From Sphingobium sp. JS3065 (GTDB taxonomy: Bacteria; Pseudomonadota; Alphaproteobacteria; Sphingomonadales; Sphingomonadaceae): a stretch of DNA of 64,000 bases. Location of the stretch: contig NZ_CP102664.1 in the NCBI RefSeq assembly GCF_026427355.1, forward strand, positions 186,001 to 250,000, given 5' to 3'. Position numbers and translations under genes: made by a program. Shown here piece by piece: positions 10,704 to 19,172 of this stretch; within the stretch, counting starts at the first letter, position 1; the number at the start of each line of letters is the position of its first letter. The notes under the pieces were generated by a model that was not told the DNA's origin, did not search any database, and worked only from the letters and a program-made list of their open reading frames with translations.

Positions 10704-11813
10704 CTAGCTCCGGCGGATGATGGGGAGGGTCAGGTTTACCGCGAAGCCGCCGCCGGGGCGTGGGCCATAGTCGATCCGGCCCTGTTCGCCGAAGCGGGCG
10801 ATCAGCCGGTCGCGCACATTGGCGAGGCCGATGCCGCTGCCTGCGTCGGCTTCGCCCGGCGGCTGGTCGCCATTGTCGGTGACGCTGATGTGGAGCATGC
10901 CCTGCTCTTCGCGCGCGGCGATGGCGATGGTGACGGGGGTGGACGTGCGCGACACGCCATATTTGATCGCGTTTTCGACCAGCGGTTGCAGGATCAGGCC
11001 GGGGACGCAGGCGCTCAGCAGCCCGTCCGGAATGTGGATGCTGGTCGAAAGGCGGTCGGGGAAGCGGACCGCCTCAATATCCAGATAGAGTTTCTGGAGA
11101 TGCACCTCCTCCTCCAGCGAGACATCCTCCAGCGGGTCGCCGGTCAGGCTGGTGCGGTAGAAGTTGGAGAGGGAGAGGATCATCTGTTCCGCCTCGTCCC
11201 GCCGGTCCTTCATGACCAGGGAGGAGAGGGAGTTCAGCGTGTTGAACAGGAAATGCGGGTTCACCTGATAGCGCAGGGAGCGCAGTTCGGCCTGTTGGGC
11301 GGCGCGTTCCAGCCGGTCGGCGCGGCGTTCGACGCGATGCGCTTCGCTGGCGTAGGAAAGGGCGAGGTACAGCCCGGCCCAGGCGGAAAGGAAGAAATAG
11401 CGGCTGATCGCGTCCTCCACGATCTGCATCAGGGCGAAACCCTGTTCGCTGGCATATTTGCGATAATCGGGATCGGGGAAGAGCGATGCCGGGTCGTAGA
11501 TGTTGAAGACGTAGAAATTGGCGGCCGCCATCGCCAGCGCGAAAGGCGCGGCCAGGGTGAAGGCGGCGACGATGCGCGTGATCAGCGGCTGGCGGTCGAA
11601 GCGGCGCAGGCAGAGATAGAGAATCCAGGTGACGACGATGCCGATCACCGACACCACGGCGCGGCGGGCGGCCATGGCCCCCTGCGCCTCGAACCCCATG
11701 ACGGAGGCGCGCAGCGTCACCAGCACCGCGTAGAAGAACCAGAAACCCAGGATCGAATAAAGTGCGACCGCCGGCGGCACGCCCGGCTCGCCGTCTTCGT
11801 TTTTCATGCTCAT
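10704..11813 (-). CDS. LytS/YehU-type sensor histidine kinase
   Basis: A 369-residue inner-membrane kinase. The N-terminal half has about four membrane helices (roughly residues 18-40, 50-68, 78-102 and 132-155). The His_kinase (PF06580) phospho-acceptor motif QVNPHFLFNTLNSLSSL follows, then an HATPase domain with LQPLVENAIKYG (N box), VTDNG (G1) and GSGIGLANVRDRL (G2). No separate ligand domain is visible, so sensing is probably within the membrane region. It is the first gene of a leftward kinase-regulator operon. Confidence 0.92.
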   Translation of the reverse strand: MSMKNEDGEPGVPPAVALYSILGFWFFYAVLVTLRASVMGFEAQGAMAARRAVVSVIGIVVTWILYLCLRRFDRQPLITRIVAAFTLAAPFALAMAAANFYVFNIYDPASLFPDPDYRKYASEQGFALMQIVEDAISRYFFLSAWAGLYLALSYASEAHRVERRADRLERAAQQAELRSLRYQVNPHFLFNTLNSLSSLVMKDRRDEAEQMILSLSNFYRTSLTGDPLEDVSLEEEVHLQKLYLDIEAVRFPDRLSTSIHIPDGLLSACVPGLILQPLVENAIKYGVSRTSTPVTIAIAAREEQGMLHISVTDNGDQPPGEADAGSGIGLANVRDRLIARFGEQGRIDYGPRPGGGFAVNLTLPIIRRS

Positions 11814-11964
11814 GGCAAAAGTCTAGGCCAAGGCGGGGGCGCTGTCGCCCCTTGGCGGTGAAGCTGGTCGAAGGGTTCCATGCGTTGGTCGATCAGGGGA
11901 ACCGGCGTCTGCCGCCATCCGTTGATCGATGAGGCGCCTTTGCGGCGCCGGAGAGGAGCGCATG

Positions 11965-12189
11965 ATGAACGACAAGACGGATATTCGCCCCAACAGCCGC
12001 GAGGAGGCGGGGGACAATCGCCCGACCGATGCGCAGGACCATGCCGTGACCCAGGAAGAGAAGCTGGACGAGGGGTTGAAGGACAGCATGGATGCGTCCG
12101 ATCCGCCCTCCGCGACCGCGCCGGGGGATCATGGCGATCCGGTGCCGTCTTCCGGCTTTCCGGAGGGGGAGCGTAGGAAGGATGAGTGA
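11965..12189 (+). CDS. Small acidic hydrophilic protein
   Basis: A 74-residue protein, MNDKTDIRPNSREEAGDNRP onward, very rich in Asp, Glu, Pro and Ser with no hydrophobic core, so probably disordered. AGAGGAG lies 6 nt before ATG 11965, which is preferred over ATG 11962. Its character resembles small stress-associated hydrophilic proteins, but no family is recognised. It is divergent from the LytS kinase. Confidence 0.6.
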   Translation: MNDKTDIRPNSREEAGDNRPTDAQDHAVTQEEKLDEGLKDSMDASDPPSATAPGDHGDPVPSSGFPEGERRKDE

Positions 12190-12248
12190 CGGGCGGCTGA
12201 AGCGCGCCGCGATCAATGAGACGCGGGACGCGCGCGCCAGTTTTCTGT

Positions 12249-12300
12249 TTTCGCATCGTTTTGCGCGAAACCGGTTCCCACTTTTGCGCACGATGCTCTA
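12249..12300. repeat. Alphaproteobacterial short palindromic repeat
   Basis: Arms GCATCGTTTTGCGC and TTGCGCACGATGC are imperfectly complementary around AAACCGGTTCCCACTT. I recognise this as a dispersed intergenic element found in many rhizobial and sphingomonad genomes. It lies between two small rightward genes. Confidence 0.6.
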
Positions 12301-12387
12301 GCGATAGACGGGCTTTGGAATCATGATATGATCGGGTTGGAAGGCGGCGGCGACGCGGCCTTCCGCAGGTGAGAGGAGCCAATTCAT

Positions 12388-12639
12388 ATGCCGACTTCCG
12401 CCACTTCCGCGGTCGAACGCATCGCCCGCGTGCTGGCCGGTCGTCAGCTCAGCCTGAACGGCGGGGGCGACGATCCGCATGCGGCGAGCGCAGTCGATGC
12501 CAGTTGGCAGGACCATGTCGAGGATGCCTATGCGATCCTGCACACGCTGCGCGAACCCGATGCGCAAATGGCGCAGGCGGGCGACGTGGCGGTGTGGCGC
12601 AGCATGATCGGCGCGGTGCTGGAGCGCCGGATCGGGTAG
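12388..12639 (+). CDS. Small hypothetical protein
   Basis: An 83-residue protein, MPTSATSAVERIARVLAGRQ, then EDAYAILHTLREPDAQMA and WRSMIGAVLERRIG. It has an amphipathic helical character with no signal peptide or membrane helix. AGAGGAG precedes the ATG at a normal distance. I do not know its function; short proteins of this type are conserved in sphingomonads. Confidence 0.7.
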   Translation: MPTSATSAVERIARVLAGRQLSLNGGGDDPHAASAVDASWQDHVEDAYAILHTLREPDAQMAQAGDVAVWRSMIGAVLERRIG

Positions 12640-12744
12640 CCGCCCGTTCCGAAGGGGCGCACGGACTCGATCCAGGGCGAGGAAGGCGGCACTGTTCCGA
12701 ACCGTGGATTGGCGTCCTGAACCCCGGCGTGGCATAAGCGGCGG

Positions 12745-13113
12745 ATGAGTGGTCCGGTGCTGAAGATAAAGATACAGATTTATTGCGGCGAGGAGATCGC
12801 CATGGGACCGGGCAAGGCCGACCTGCTGGACGCGATTGCCGGCGAGGGGTCGATCTCCGCCGCCGGGCGCAAGTTGCGGATGAGCTATCGGCGGTGCTGG
12901 ATGCTGGTGGACGTGATGAATCGCTGCTGGGCTGAGCCGCTGGTCGCGACATCGAACGAGGGTGCGCGGCTGACCGACTATGGCGCGGGGATATTGGCGC
13001 GCTATCGGGCGATGCAGGCGGCGGTGGCGGGGGTGGCCGACGCCGCCCACTGGCCCGATCTGGCGGCGGAAGTGCGGCTGGGGCCGCTGCCGGTGCGGAG
13101 GGATGGCGGTTGA
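12745..13113 (+). CDS. ModE-like winged-helix regulator
   Basis: A 122-residue protein matching the N-terminal DNA-binding domain of ModE, the molybdate-responsive regulator: LLDAIAGEGSISAAGRKLRM followed by SYRRCWMLVDVMNRCW is the typical LysR-like winged helix of this family. The C-terminal molybdate-binding (TOBE) domains of full ModE are absent, as in the short ModE-type proteins common in alphaproteobacteria. No molybdate transport or molybdoenzyme genes are nearby, so its target is unknown. Confidence 0.85.
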   Translation: MSGPVLKIKIQIYCGEEIAMGPGKADLLDAIAGEGSISAAGRKLRMSYRRCWMLVDVMNRCWAEPLVATSNEGARLTDYGAGILARYRAMQAAVAGVADAAHWPDLAAEVRLGPLPVRRDGG

Positions 13114-13272
13114 TCGCCTGGCCGCTCGATTGGGCGCATTCATAAAAATTACATGTTGCGCCGCACAAAGAAAAATGATTCCCTATGCTTGTCGGCAGAA
13201 CCGGCGCTTAATCTTGCGGTAACCATAGGGGGCGCATGTTCTGCTTACGACTTGAAGTCGGAGGGCAAGAGC

Positions 13273-13821
13273 ATGGGCACGAGTGCAAGACCAGCGGACG
13301 GGGCCATCACCCTGGCGGAATTGCGTGAATTCGCCAGTTTCCCGGCTGCTACGCAGCGTTATATCCGAAGATCGCTGGATATCGGCCTCCACCGGCGCGA
13401 CGCCATGAAGCTGTGGTCGCGCGACATGGTGGAGGAAGCCAGCATCCGGGCGCAGGCGCGAATCTACGGGCGGCTGGAGGAGATCAAGGCGCGCGTGCCG
13501 GATGACAGCGGCCTGGACCAGATGGAGCCGTTCATGGCGCCGCTGGTGACGATTTCGGCCTTCGACCTGGGGCAGGACCGGCTGTGCAGCTTTTCGGCCT
13601 ATCGCTTCCTGTACGAGCGGTTGCTGGGGGCGGGGGCGCGGCCATGGTTGCCGGGCGCCTTCTGCGCGGCGGCCAGCCTGCCGCATCTGCATCCGGAAAA
13701 GCGCCGGGCGCTGCTCCAGTCGATCAGCGAAGCGGCGGCGACGGCTGTGGGCTGGTCGAACCGGGAGCCGACCTTCTATCCCGAATGGGTCGAGAAGGTG
13801 GATCTGAGCAAGGCTAACTGA
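13273..13821 (+). CDS. Hypothetical protein
   Basis: A 182-residue soluble protein with no recognised domain. ATG 13273 is chosen because GGAGG stands 8 nt upstream; the open frame extends further back without a ribosome site. Notable segments are LAELREFASFPAATQRYIRRSLDI, GRLEEIKARVPDDSG and AAATAVGWSNREPTFYPEW. An imperfect GC hairpin followed by a T run near 13876-13917 may end its transcript. Confidence 0.72.
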   Translation: MGTSARPADGAITLAELREFASFPAATQRYIRRSLDIGLHRRDAMKLWSRDMVEEASIRAQARIYGRLEEIKARVPDDSGLDQMEPFMAPLVTISAFDLGQDRLCSFSAYRFLYERLLGAGARPWLPGAFCAAASLPHLHPEKRRALLQSISEAAATAVGWSNREPTFYPEWVEKVDLSKAN

Positions 13822-13957
13822 GCCTTTCCGCAGGGCGCCCGTCCGGGGGGAGGGGCGTGACGGAGGCGGGGGCGATGGCGCGCCGCGGTGCAAGCCGCTG
13901 CGCCGTGGTCCTTTTTTCCCCTGTTCGCGAACGGCATGTCCTTGGCGGGTGGAATTA

Positions 13958-14098
13958 ATAATAACTGCTTGATCCACATCTATATTATCGCAATCGACTT
14001 CCACCGGCTTCTATGACCTATTGCCACGGCAGGCGTCAGCCTGCGTGCGACCCACCTTGAGCCCCGCCCTTCCTTCGTGGGGCGGGGCTGCTTTCTTC
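13958..14098 (+). ncRNA. Candidate small RNA with orphan terminator
   Basis: An AT-rich patch (about 13953-13990, containing TATATTAT) is followed 70 nt later by a strong hairpin at 14060-14089 (AGCCCCGCCC / GGGCGGGGCT) and a partly T-rich tail. No coding frame is convincing between the two. The terminator could instead serve the gene ending at 13821. Low confidence. Confidence 0.22.
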
Positions 14099-14112
14099 CT
14101 CCTTTCAACGGG

Positions 14113-15642
14113 TCAGCGGCGCGCTTCGAAAATGGAGCTGCGGCGCGGTTGACGGGGCGTGACGGGCGATGCCAGTTCCCGTGTCAGCATGGCCAGCATC
14201 CAGGCGCGGTGACGGACGAGGAATTCCGCGAATCCGTCCGGCGTGGCGGGGTCGAATGTCGGCACCTGCCAGTCCGAGGCGCTTTCCTGATAGGGGATGA
14301 CCGACTGGCCGAGTCCATCCTCCGGCAGGTCGACATGGTTGCCGATATAGGCATTGCGCCTGAACCGGATCGCTTCGGCGGGGGAGAAGCCGGCCTTGAT
14401 CAGATAGTCGGGGCCGTCGCGGCCATTTTCGCTGCCATAGCGGGCCGTGCCCGCCACCTTGAAGATATTATGCTGGAAACGGACGTCGCGGGCCCAGCCC
14501 TGCCATTCGGTCGCGACGATCATCTGGACGTCCATCGCCCTGCCCACATGGATGACGTTCCTTTCGATCAGCGCGTCCGACACGTTGCCGGAAAGCTGGA
14601 AGATGCGCGTGCCGTCATTGCGGCTGACGTTGAAGCGGGCGACCGTGCCGCGATTGCCCAGATTGTCCTTGTCATTGCGCCGGGGCGAGCAGATCAGCAG
14701 GAAGCCGCCCGCATTGTCGTGGCTGTAATTGTAGAGGAAGGTGGTTCGCCGCGAATTATAGTCGGAATCGAAACCCTGGCCGTCATAGCGGGTGCGGGTA
14801 TAGGCGGCCTCATTGAGCTGGATCAGGCTGTTGTCCGTGCTCCATTGCCAGATGCCCGCATTATAGCCGGGTGCGCGGCTGCCCGCATGGCGGACGATAT
14901 TATGTTCGATCAGCGCGCCGTCGGTGCCGCGGGGGACGATGCCGTCGCCGCCGATATCCTCCAGATAATTGTCGCGGATGACGACCTTTTCACTGGGGAA
15001 CCAGTCCAGGAACGACACCCGGTCGCTGATCCCGGCGATGCCCGACCGGTCGACGCGCCAGACGATGTTGCGCTCTATCGCGAGATCGCGGAAGCGGGTG
15101 GCGACTTTCCGTCCGGTCGCGCTGAAGACGATGCCGCCATTGTCCTTGCGCTCGTTGGTTCCCCGGACATGGTGGACATAATTGTCGCTGATGCGGATGC
15201 CCCGCGTCACGCCCCGGTTTTCGGCCCGCACCAATATGCCGGTGCGCGGCGACGGGGTGGGGGCGTCGTTGGTGACCTCCAGCCCGCCGACCGCGACATA
15301 TTCCGCATCGATCACGCCCACCGCATATTCGGATACGCCGCCCGCATCGATGCGGGGGCGAGCGCCGGCGCCGGTCGCGGCGATGGTGATGGGCGCGCCG
15401 GGCTTGCCCGACCGGGTGATCGTCAGCGGTTCCCTCCACACCGATCCCGCCGCCAGCAGGATCTGGTCGCCGGGCTGAAGCGGCCAGCCGTTGATGCGCG
15501 CCAGCGTTCGCCACGGCTGGTCCCGCGCCGTTCCGCTGGCGCTGTCATTGCCGAGGTTGGAATCGACATAATAGGTTTCGGCATGGGCGGCCGCGATCAG
15601 GCCTGGCGAAAGAAGGAGGAACGCCCAAAGATACTTGCGCAC
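14113..15642 (-). CDS. Secreted right-handed beta-helix protein
   Basis: A 509-residue exported protein. Residues 1-21 are a signal peptide (LWAFLLLSPGLIAAAHAET). The start of the mature protein, TYYVDSNLGNDSASGTARDQPWRTLARIN, is the usual N-terminus of parallel beta-helix (PbH1, pectate-lyase-like) proteins. Repeated coils follow, such as IRISDNYVHHVRG, LAIERNIVWRV, VVIRDNYLEDIGGDGI, ALIEHNIVRHAG and VRFQHNIFKVAG. The fold is typical of polysaccharide lyases and epimerases, but substrate and catalytic residues cannot be assigned. No carbohydrate genes adjoin it. Confidence 0.85.
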   Translation of the reverse strand: MRKYLWAFLLLSPGLIAAAHAETYYVDSNLGNDSASGTARDQPWRTLARINGWPLQPGDQILLAAGSVWREPLTITRSGKPGAPITIAATGAGARPRIDAGGVSEYAVGVIDAEYVAVGGLEVTNDAPTPSPRTGILVRAENRGVTRGIRISDNYVHHVRGTNERKDNGGIVFSATGRKVATRFRDLAIERNIVWRVDRSGIAGISDRVSFLDWFPSEKVVIRDNYLEDIGGDGIVPRGTDGALIEHNIVRHAGSRAPGYNAGIWQWSTDNSLIQLNEAAYTRTRYDGQGFDSDYNSRRTTFLYNYSHDNAGGFLLICSPRRNDKDNLGNRGTVARFNVSRNDGTRIFQLSGNVSDALIERNVIHVGRAMDVQMIVATEWQGWARDVRFQHNIFKVAGTARYGSENGRDGPDYLIKAGFSPAEAIRFRRNAYIGNHVDLPEDGLGQSVIPYQESASDWQVPTFDPATPDGFAEFLVRHRAWMLAMLTRELASPVTPRQPRRSSIFEARR

Positions 15643-15815
15643 GTGACGGTCTTTCGCAGCGATAGGGTCTGGACGTCAGCCTGATATGCGACGGCTGAAC
15701 GGTGCGTTAAGATGGACGTCCGCCGCGCGGTGGAGATTGGGACGGGGCGATGCATCGAAAGGACAAAGGGATGATATGTCCTTGAATTGTCATCTTGCGG
15801 CCCTAGATTGGGTTG

Positions 15816-15893
15816 GTCGCTCTTCCCCCCTTGGAGTGACACTCCCTGAACCTTGGCCCCGTCGTTGAGCTTGCTCCGGCGGGGTTTCTTTTT
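15816..15893 (+). ncRNA. Candidate small RNA with promoter and terminator
   Basis: TTGAAT (15782-15787) and TAGATT (15804-15809) stand 16 nt apart like -35 and -10 boxes. About 50 nt downstream is a terminator hairpin, CCCCGTCG...CCGGCGGGG, ending in TTTCTTTTT at about 15893. The span has no open frame of note and contains a short inner dyad (GGAGTGACACTCC). This is the best small-RNA candidate in the window, although I assign no family. Confidence 0.42.
15856..15893 (+). terminator. Rho-independent terminator without an upstream gene
   Basis: Stem CCCCGTCG / CCGGCGGGG with an 11-nt loop and a T-rich tail (TTTCTTTTT). The only nearby gene upstream, the beta-helix protein, is on the other strand. 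Confidence 0.75.
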
Positions 15894-16024
15894 CAGGCGC
15901 GCCGGTAGCGGAAGTACCACACCATAGGCACCAAACTCCTTTAAAATATTGATAAATTAAGACATTTTATTCGACTCCATGAAGGCCCGCGAGCAGAAGT
16001 AATCACCGGGTAATCACTGATTTT

Positions 16025-16798
16025 CTGACCAAATCGCGGAGTCGACGATGGGGCGAGGGCCCGCCGCTCCTTCTGCTGCATGGCGGGCATGGGTCGTGGC
16101 TGCACTGGGTCAGGAACATCCGCGCGCTGGCGACCAGCCGCCTTGTGATCGTGCCGGACATGCCCAGTTTCGCCATGTCACCCATGTCGTTCATGCCACA
16201 ATCGGCTGCGGAGATCGCTGCGCCGCTGGTACAGGCGATATCCGACAGTTCTATGCCGATAACACGCGATATCGTCGGCTTTTCATTCGGCGGGTTGGTG
16301 GGTGCGGAACTGGCGGCCTGCCTGCCGTGCCGGGTGGAGCGATTAGTGATAGTGGGCAGCGGTGGCCTGGCAACGCCGCGGCATCATTGTGCCCTGCGTC
16401 CTGTAAAGCGGGGCGAGAACGACATGCCTGCCCATCGCCACAATCTGCTTGCCTTGATGCTGCACCGGCCAGGCAGCGTCGATGCGCTGGCCCTTCATGT
16501 TCAGGCCTTGAACGTCGGTCTGAACCGCCTGCCCGTGATGGCAAACAGACCGCGCATCGCCCCGATGATCTTGCCCGACCATCTGCTTCGCGCGCTGGCG
16601 CGGACCGATGTTCCGGTCGATGCGATCTGGGGCGAACATGATCGCCCCCATCCCGATCCGCAGGCGCAGTTCGCCGCATTGCGGGCGGTTCGCCCGTCCG
16701 CGCGGCTACGCATCGTGAAGAATGCGGGACACTGGTGCTGTTTCGAGGAGCACGAGGCATTCAACCGGCACTGCTTCGACCTTCTCGACCAACGATAG
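16025..16798 (+). pseudogene. 5'-truncated alpha/beta hydrolase
   Basis: An alpha/beta-fold hydrolase whose frame is open from 15983 but has no ATG, GTG or TTG before the conserved core; CTG 16025 is the only near-cognate codon, and GTG 16145 lies inside the fold. The core is intact: oxyanion region WGEGPPLLLLHGGHGSWLHW, nucleophile elbow GFSFGG, catalytic Asp region WGEHDRP and His in KNAGHWCCFEEHEAF. About 20-30 residues of N-terminal strand are missing compared with the family. It sits at the left edge of the F420 segment, so the 5' end was probably lost at an insertion boundary. It may still be expressed from GTG 16145, but without a complete fold. Confidence 0.62.
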
Positions 16799-16849
16799 AG
16801 CGCCCGATGGGAAGATTGATTTGTCGTTCCACGCTGTTAGAGAGCGTCC

Positions 16850-17608
16850 ATGATATCCATTTTCCCGCTGACCGGCATTCCAGAAATTTCGCCCCGATCA
16901 AACCTGACCGCTGCTCTTGCCAGTTCCCTCGAGCGCACCGGCGAATTGCCCCTGCAAGTCGGCGACGTCATCGTCGTTACCCAGAAGATCGTGTCGAAAG
17001 CGCAAGGGCGTTTTGTCGATCTTGACACGGTGATCCCGAGCGCGCGGGCTCTGGAACTGGCGAAAGTGACCAAAAAGGAGCCCCGTCTTGTCGAAATGGT
17101 GCTGCGGGAGAGCGCACATGTCGTTCGCGCGGCCCCTCATGTGCTCATTACGCGACATCGTCTGGGGCATGTCATGGCGAATGCGGGTATCGACCGGTCC
17201 AACATCGGGTCGGGATCGGGCGACCAGATATTGCTTCTGCCTGAAGATCCCGAACAGGCGGCCGGCGATTTGCGGCAGGGGCTTGGCGAGCGCCTTGGCG
17301 TTGCGCCGGCGGTCGTGATATCGGACAGCTTCGGTCGGCCATGGCGCCATGGCGTCGTCGGCGTCGCGATCGGTGCAGCGGGCCTGCCCTCGTTGATCGA
17401 CAGGCGGGGCGAACTGGACCGCGACGGCCGGATATTGGAGGTCACGCAAATCGCGCTGGCCGACCAGATCGCCACGGCCGCCGCCCTGGCGACAGGTGAA
17501 GGCGCAGAGGGCATACCGGCCGTATTGATCCGTGGCGTCGCCTTTCCGACCGGCGATATGCCAGCATCGGCCCAGATCCGACCCATGGAGGAGGATCTGT
17601 TTCGATGA
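16850..17608 (+). CDS. cofE: Coenzyme F420-0:L-glutamate ligase
   Basis: CofE (FbiB N-terminal domain in actinobacteria) adds gamma-linked glutamates to F420-0 using GTP. The 252-residue protein has the family landmarks: FPLTGIPEI near the N-terminus, GDVIVVTQKIVSKAQGR, LGHVMANAGIDRSN, VISDSFGRPWRHGVVGVAIG, DRDGRILEVTQIALADQIA and PAVLIRGVAF. No nitroreductase-like FbiB C-terminal domain is fused. The stop overlaps the cofD start (ATGA), so cofE-cofD-cofC form an operon. F420 is uncommon in sphingomonads, and the FO synthase needed to make the deazaflavin is not in this window. Confidence 0.92.
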   Translation: MISIFPLTGIPEISPRSNLTAALASSLERTGELPLQVGDVIVVTQKIVSKAQGRFVDLDTVIPSARALELAKVTKKEPRLVEMVLRESAHVVRAAPHVLITRHRLGHVMANAGIDRSNIGSGSGDQILLLPEDPEQAAGDLRQGLGERLGVAPAVVISDSFGRPWRHGVVGVAIGAAGLPSLIDRRGELDRDGRILEVTQIALADQIATAAALATGEGAEGIPAVLIRGVAFPTGDMPASAQIRPMEEDLFR

Positions 17609-18540
17609 CCGACAAGATCGTCGTGCTGACCGGCGGGGTTGGCGGCGCGAAATTCGTGCGCGGCCTGACCGCCGTGCTGCCGCCGGAAAATATTACCGCG
17701 ATCGTCAATACGGCCGATGATTTCGAGCATTTGGGTCTGCGTATTTCACCGGACATCGATTCGCTGGTCTACGCACTGGCCGACCAGTCCAATCCCGAAC
17801 TGGGCTGGGGTCGAAAGGGTGAAAGCTGGGCCTTCATGGATGCGCTCAAGGGAATGGGTGGCCCGGATTGGTTTCTGCTGGGTGATCTCGACCTTGCGAT
17901 GCATGTGCTGCGCACCCATGGCCTGAACGCGGGGGGGACACTGGCGGATATGACCGCGCGGCTGGCGGGGGCGCTTGGTGTCGGCGCAACGATATTGCCG
18001 ATGAGCAATGATCCGGTCGCGACCTTTCTGGACACGGACGAGGGCGAATTGCCGTTTCAGCGGTATTTCGTGGAGCGCCGCTGCCAACCCGTAGTTCATC
18101 AGGTCCGCTTCGAGGGTGCCGCCCATGCCTCCGCCCTGCCTGCGGCAATCGAGGCTATCTGTGATCCGGCAACGAGCGCGATCATGATCGCCCCATCCAA
18201 TCCCTGGCTCAGCGTCGATCCTTTGTTGTCTGTTCCCGGCATGCGAGAGGCGCTGCGATCGGCATCTGCCCCGATCGTCGCGATATCGCCCATCGTTGGC
18301 GGACAGGCGGTCAAGGGGCCGACGACCAAATTGATGGCGGAACTGGGGCTGTCGATCTCCAACGAGACGATCGCCGACCATTATGCCGATTTCCTGGATG
18401 CAATGCTGGTGGATGTGCGCGACGGTATGCCGATAGTGTCGGTCGCCTGTGCCATGGCCAATACGTTGATGCAGTCGCTCGAAGACCGGGCACGTGTGGC
18501 TCGCGCGGCGCTCGATCTGGCGGCGGGGCTCGACCGTTGA
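17605..18540 (+). CDS. cofD: 2-phospho-L-lactate transferase (F420 biosynthesis)
   Basis: CofD/FbiA transfers the phospholactate (or phosphoenolpyruvate-derived) moiety from the activated guanylyl donor to FO. The 311-residue protein opens with VVLTGGVGGAKFVRGL, the family's nucleotide-binding loop, then IVNTADDFEHLGLRISPDID. Further conserved parts are WFLLGDLDLAMHVLRT, ILPMSNDPVATFLDTDEGELPFQRYFV, MIAPSNPWLSVDPLL and VAISPIVGGQAVKGPTTKLM. It overlaps cofE by 4 nt and is followed 1 nt later by cofC. Length and motifs are complete. Confidence 0.93.
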   Translation: MTDKIVVLTGGVGGAKFVRGLTAVLPPENITAIVNTADDFEHLGLRISPDIDSLVYALADQSNPELGWGRKGESWAFMDALKGMGGPDWFLLGDLDLAMHVLRTHGLNAGGTLADMTARLAGALGVGATILPMSNDPVATFLDTDEGELPFQRYFVERRCQPVVHQVRFEGAAHASALPAAIEAICDPATSAIMIAPSNPWLSVDPLLSVPGMREALRSASAPIVAISPIVGGQAVKGPTTKLMAELGLSISNETIADHYADFLDAMLVDVRDGMPIVSVACAMANTLMQSLEDRARVARAALDLAAGLDR

Positions 18541-18541
18541 C

Positions 18542-19141
18542 GTGAAGACCTGGGTGGTCATCCCGATCAAGGGTGTAGCCCGCGCCAAGACCCGCCTCTC
18601 CGCTGTGCTGAGTCAGGAGCGCAGGGCGAGGCTGGTCGCGACTATGTTGGCGACGGTGGTGGACGCCGTGCGCGGCGCGGCGCCGGATGCGGTTGTCACA
18701 CTGGTGGGGCCGTCACGTCACGGCATCGACCCTGCGATAGCCCTTCTGCCCGATGGGCAGAGCGGACTGAACATGGCGCTGGCCATCGGCAGAGATGCCG
18801 CGCTGGCCGATGGCGCCGAACGTATCCTGTTCCTGCCGGCCGATCTGGCGCGGATAGGGAGCAACGACGTTCGTGCATTGCTGGCGACGGCGCCGTCCCG
18901 TGCGGTGATCGCGCCCGATCATGCCTTGACCGGCACCAACGCGCTGCTGCTGCCCGCAGCATTGGCGGTGGACTTCGTCCTGCAATATGGAGAGGACAGC
19001 TTTGCCGCCCATAGTCGGGAGGCGGCGCGTCTGGGCACGGCGTTGACGGTCGTGACGCGGCCTGGATTGCAACTCGACATCGATACGCCCGAAGACCTGA
19101 TCCTGCTTGAACGGCCCGGCCAACAGGAACCCCAGCTGTAA
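18542..19141 (+). CDS. cofC: 2-phospho-L-lactate guanylyltransferase
   Basis: CofC/FbiD activates 2-phospholactate, phosphoenolpyruvate or 3-phosphoglycerate with GTP for CofD; which of these is used cannot be told from sequence by eye. The 199-residue protein begins VVIPIKGVARAKTRLS, the nucleotidyltransferase loop, and contains PDGQSGLNMALAIG, ILFLPADLARI, VIAPDHALTGTNALLL and PGLQLDIDTPEDL. GTG 18542 is taken as the start, 1 nt after the cofD stop; a longer reading to 18494 would add an unlikely Arg/Trp-rich segment. It ends the cof operon and is convergent with the truncated ligase. Confidence 0.9.
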   Translation: MKTWVVIPIKGVARAKTRLSAVLSQERRARLVATMLATVVDAVRGAAPDAVVTLVGPSRHGIDPAIALLPDGQSGLNMALAIGRDAALADGAERILFLPADLARIGSNDVRALLATAPSRAVIAPDHALTGTNALLLPAALAVDFVLQYGEDSFAAHSREAARLGTALTVVTRPGLQLDIDTPEDLILLERPGQQEPQL

Positions 19142-19172
19142 CAGCCGGGGTCCGCTCGCCATGTGCAGAAGA

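Noticed and set aside
16048..16641. Plus-strand open frame with an ATG overlapping the hydrolase
   Set aside because: It is in a different frame from the hydrolase motifs and translates to Arg/Ala-rich noise; it does not supply the missing start.
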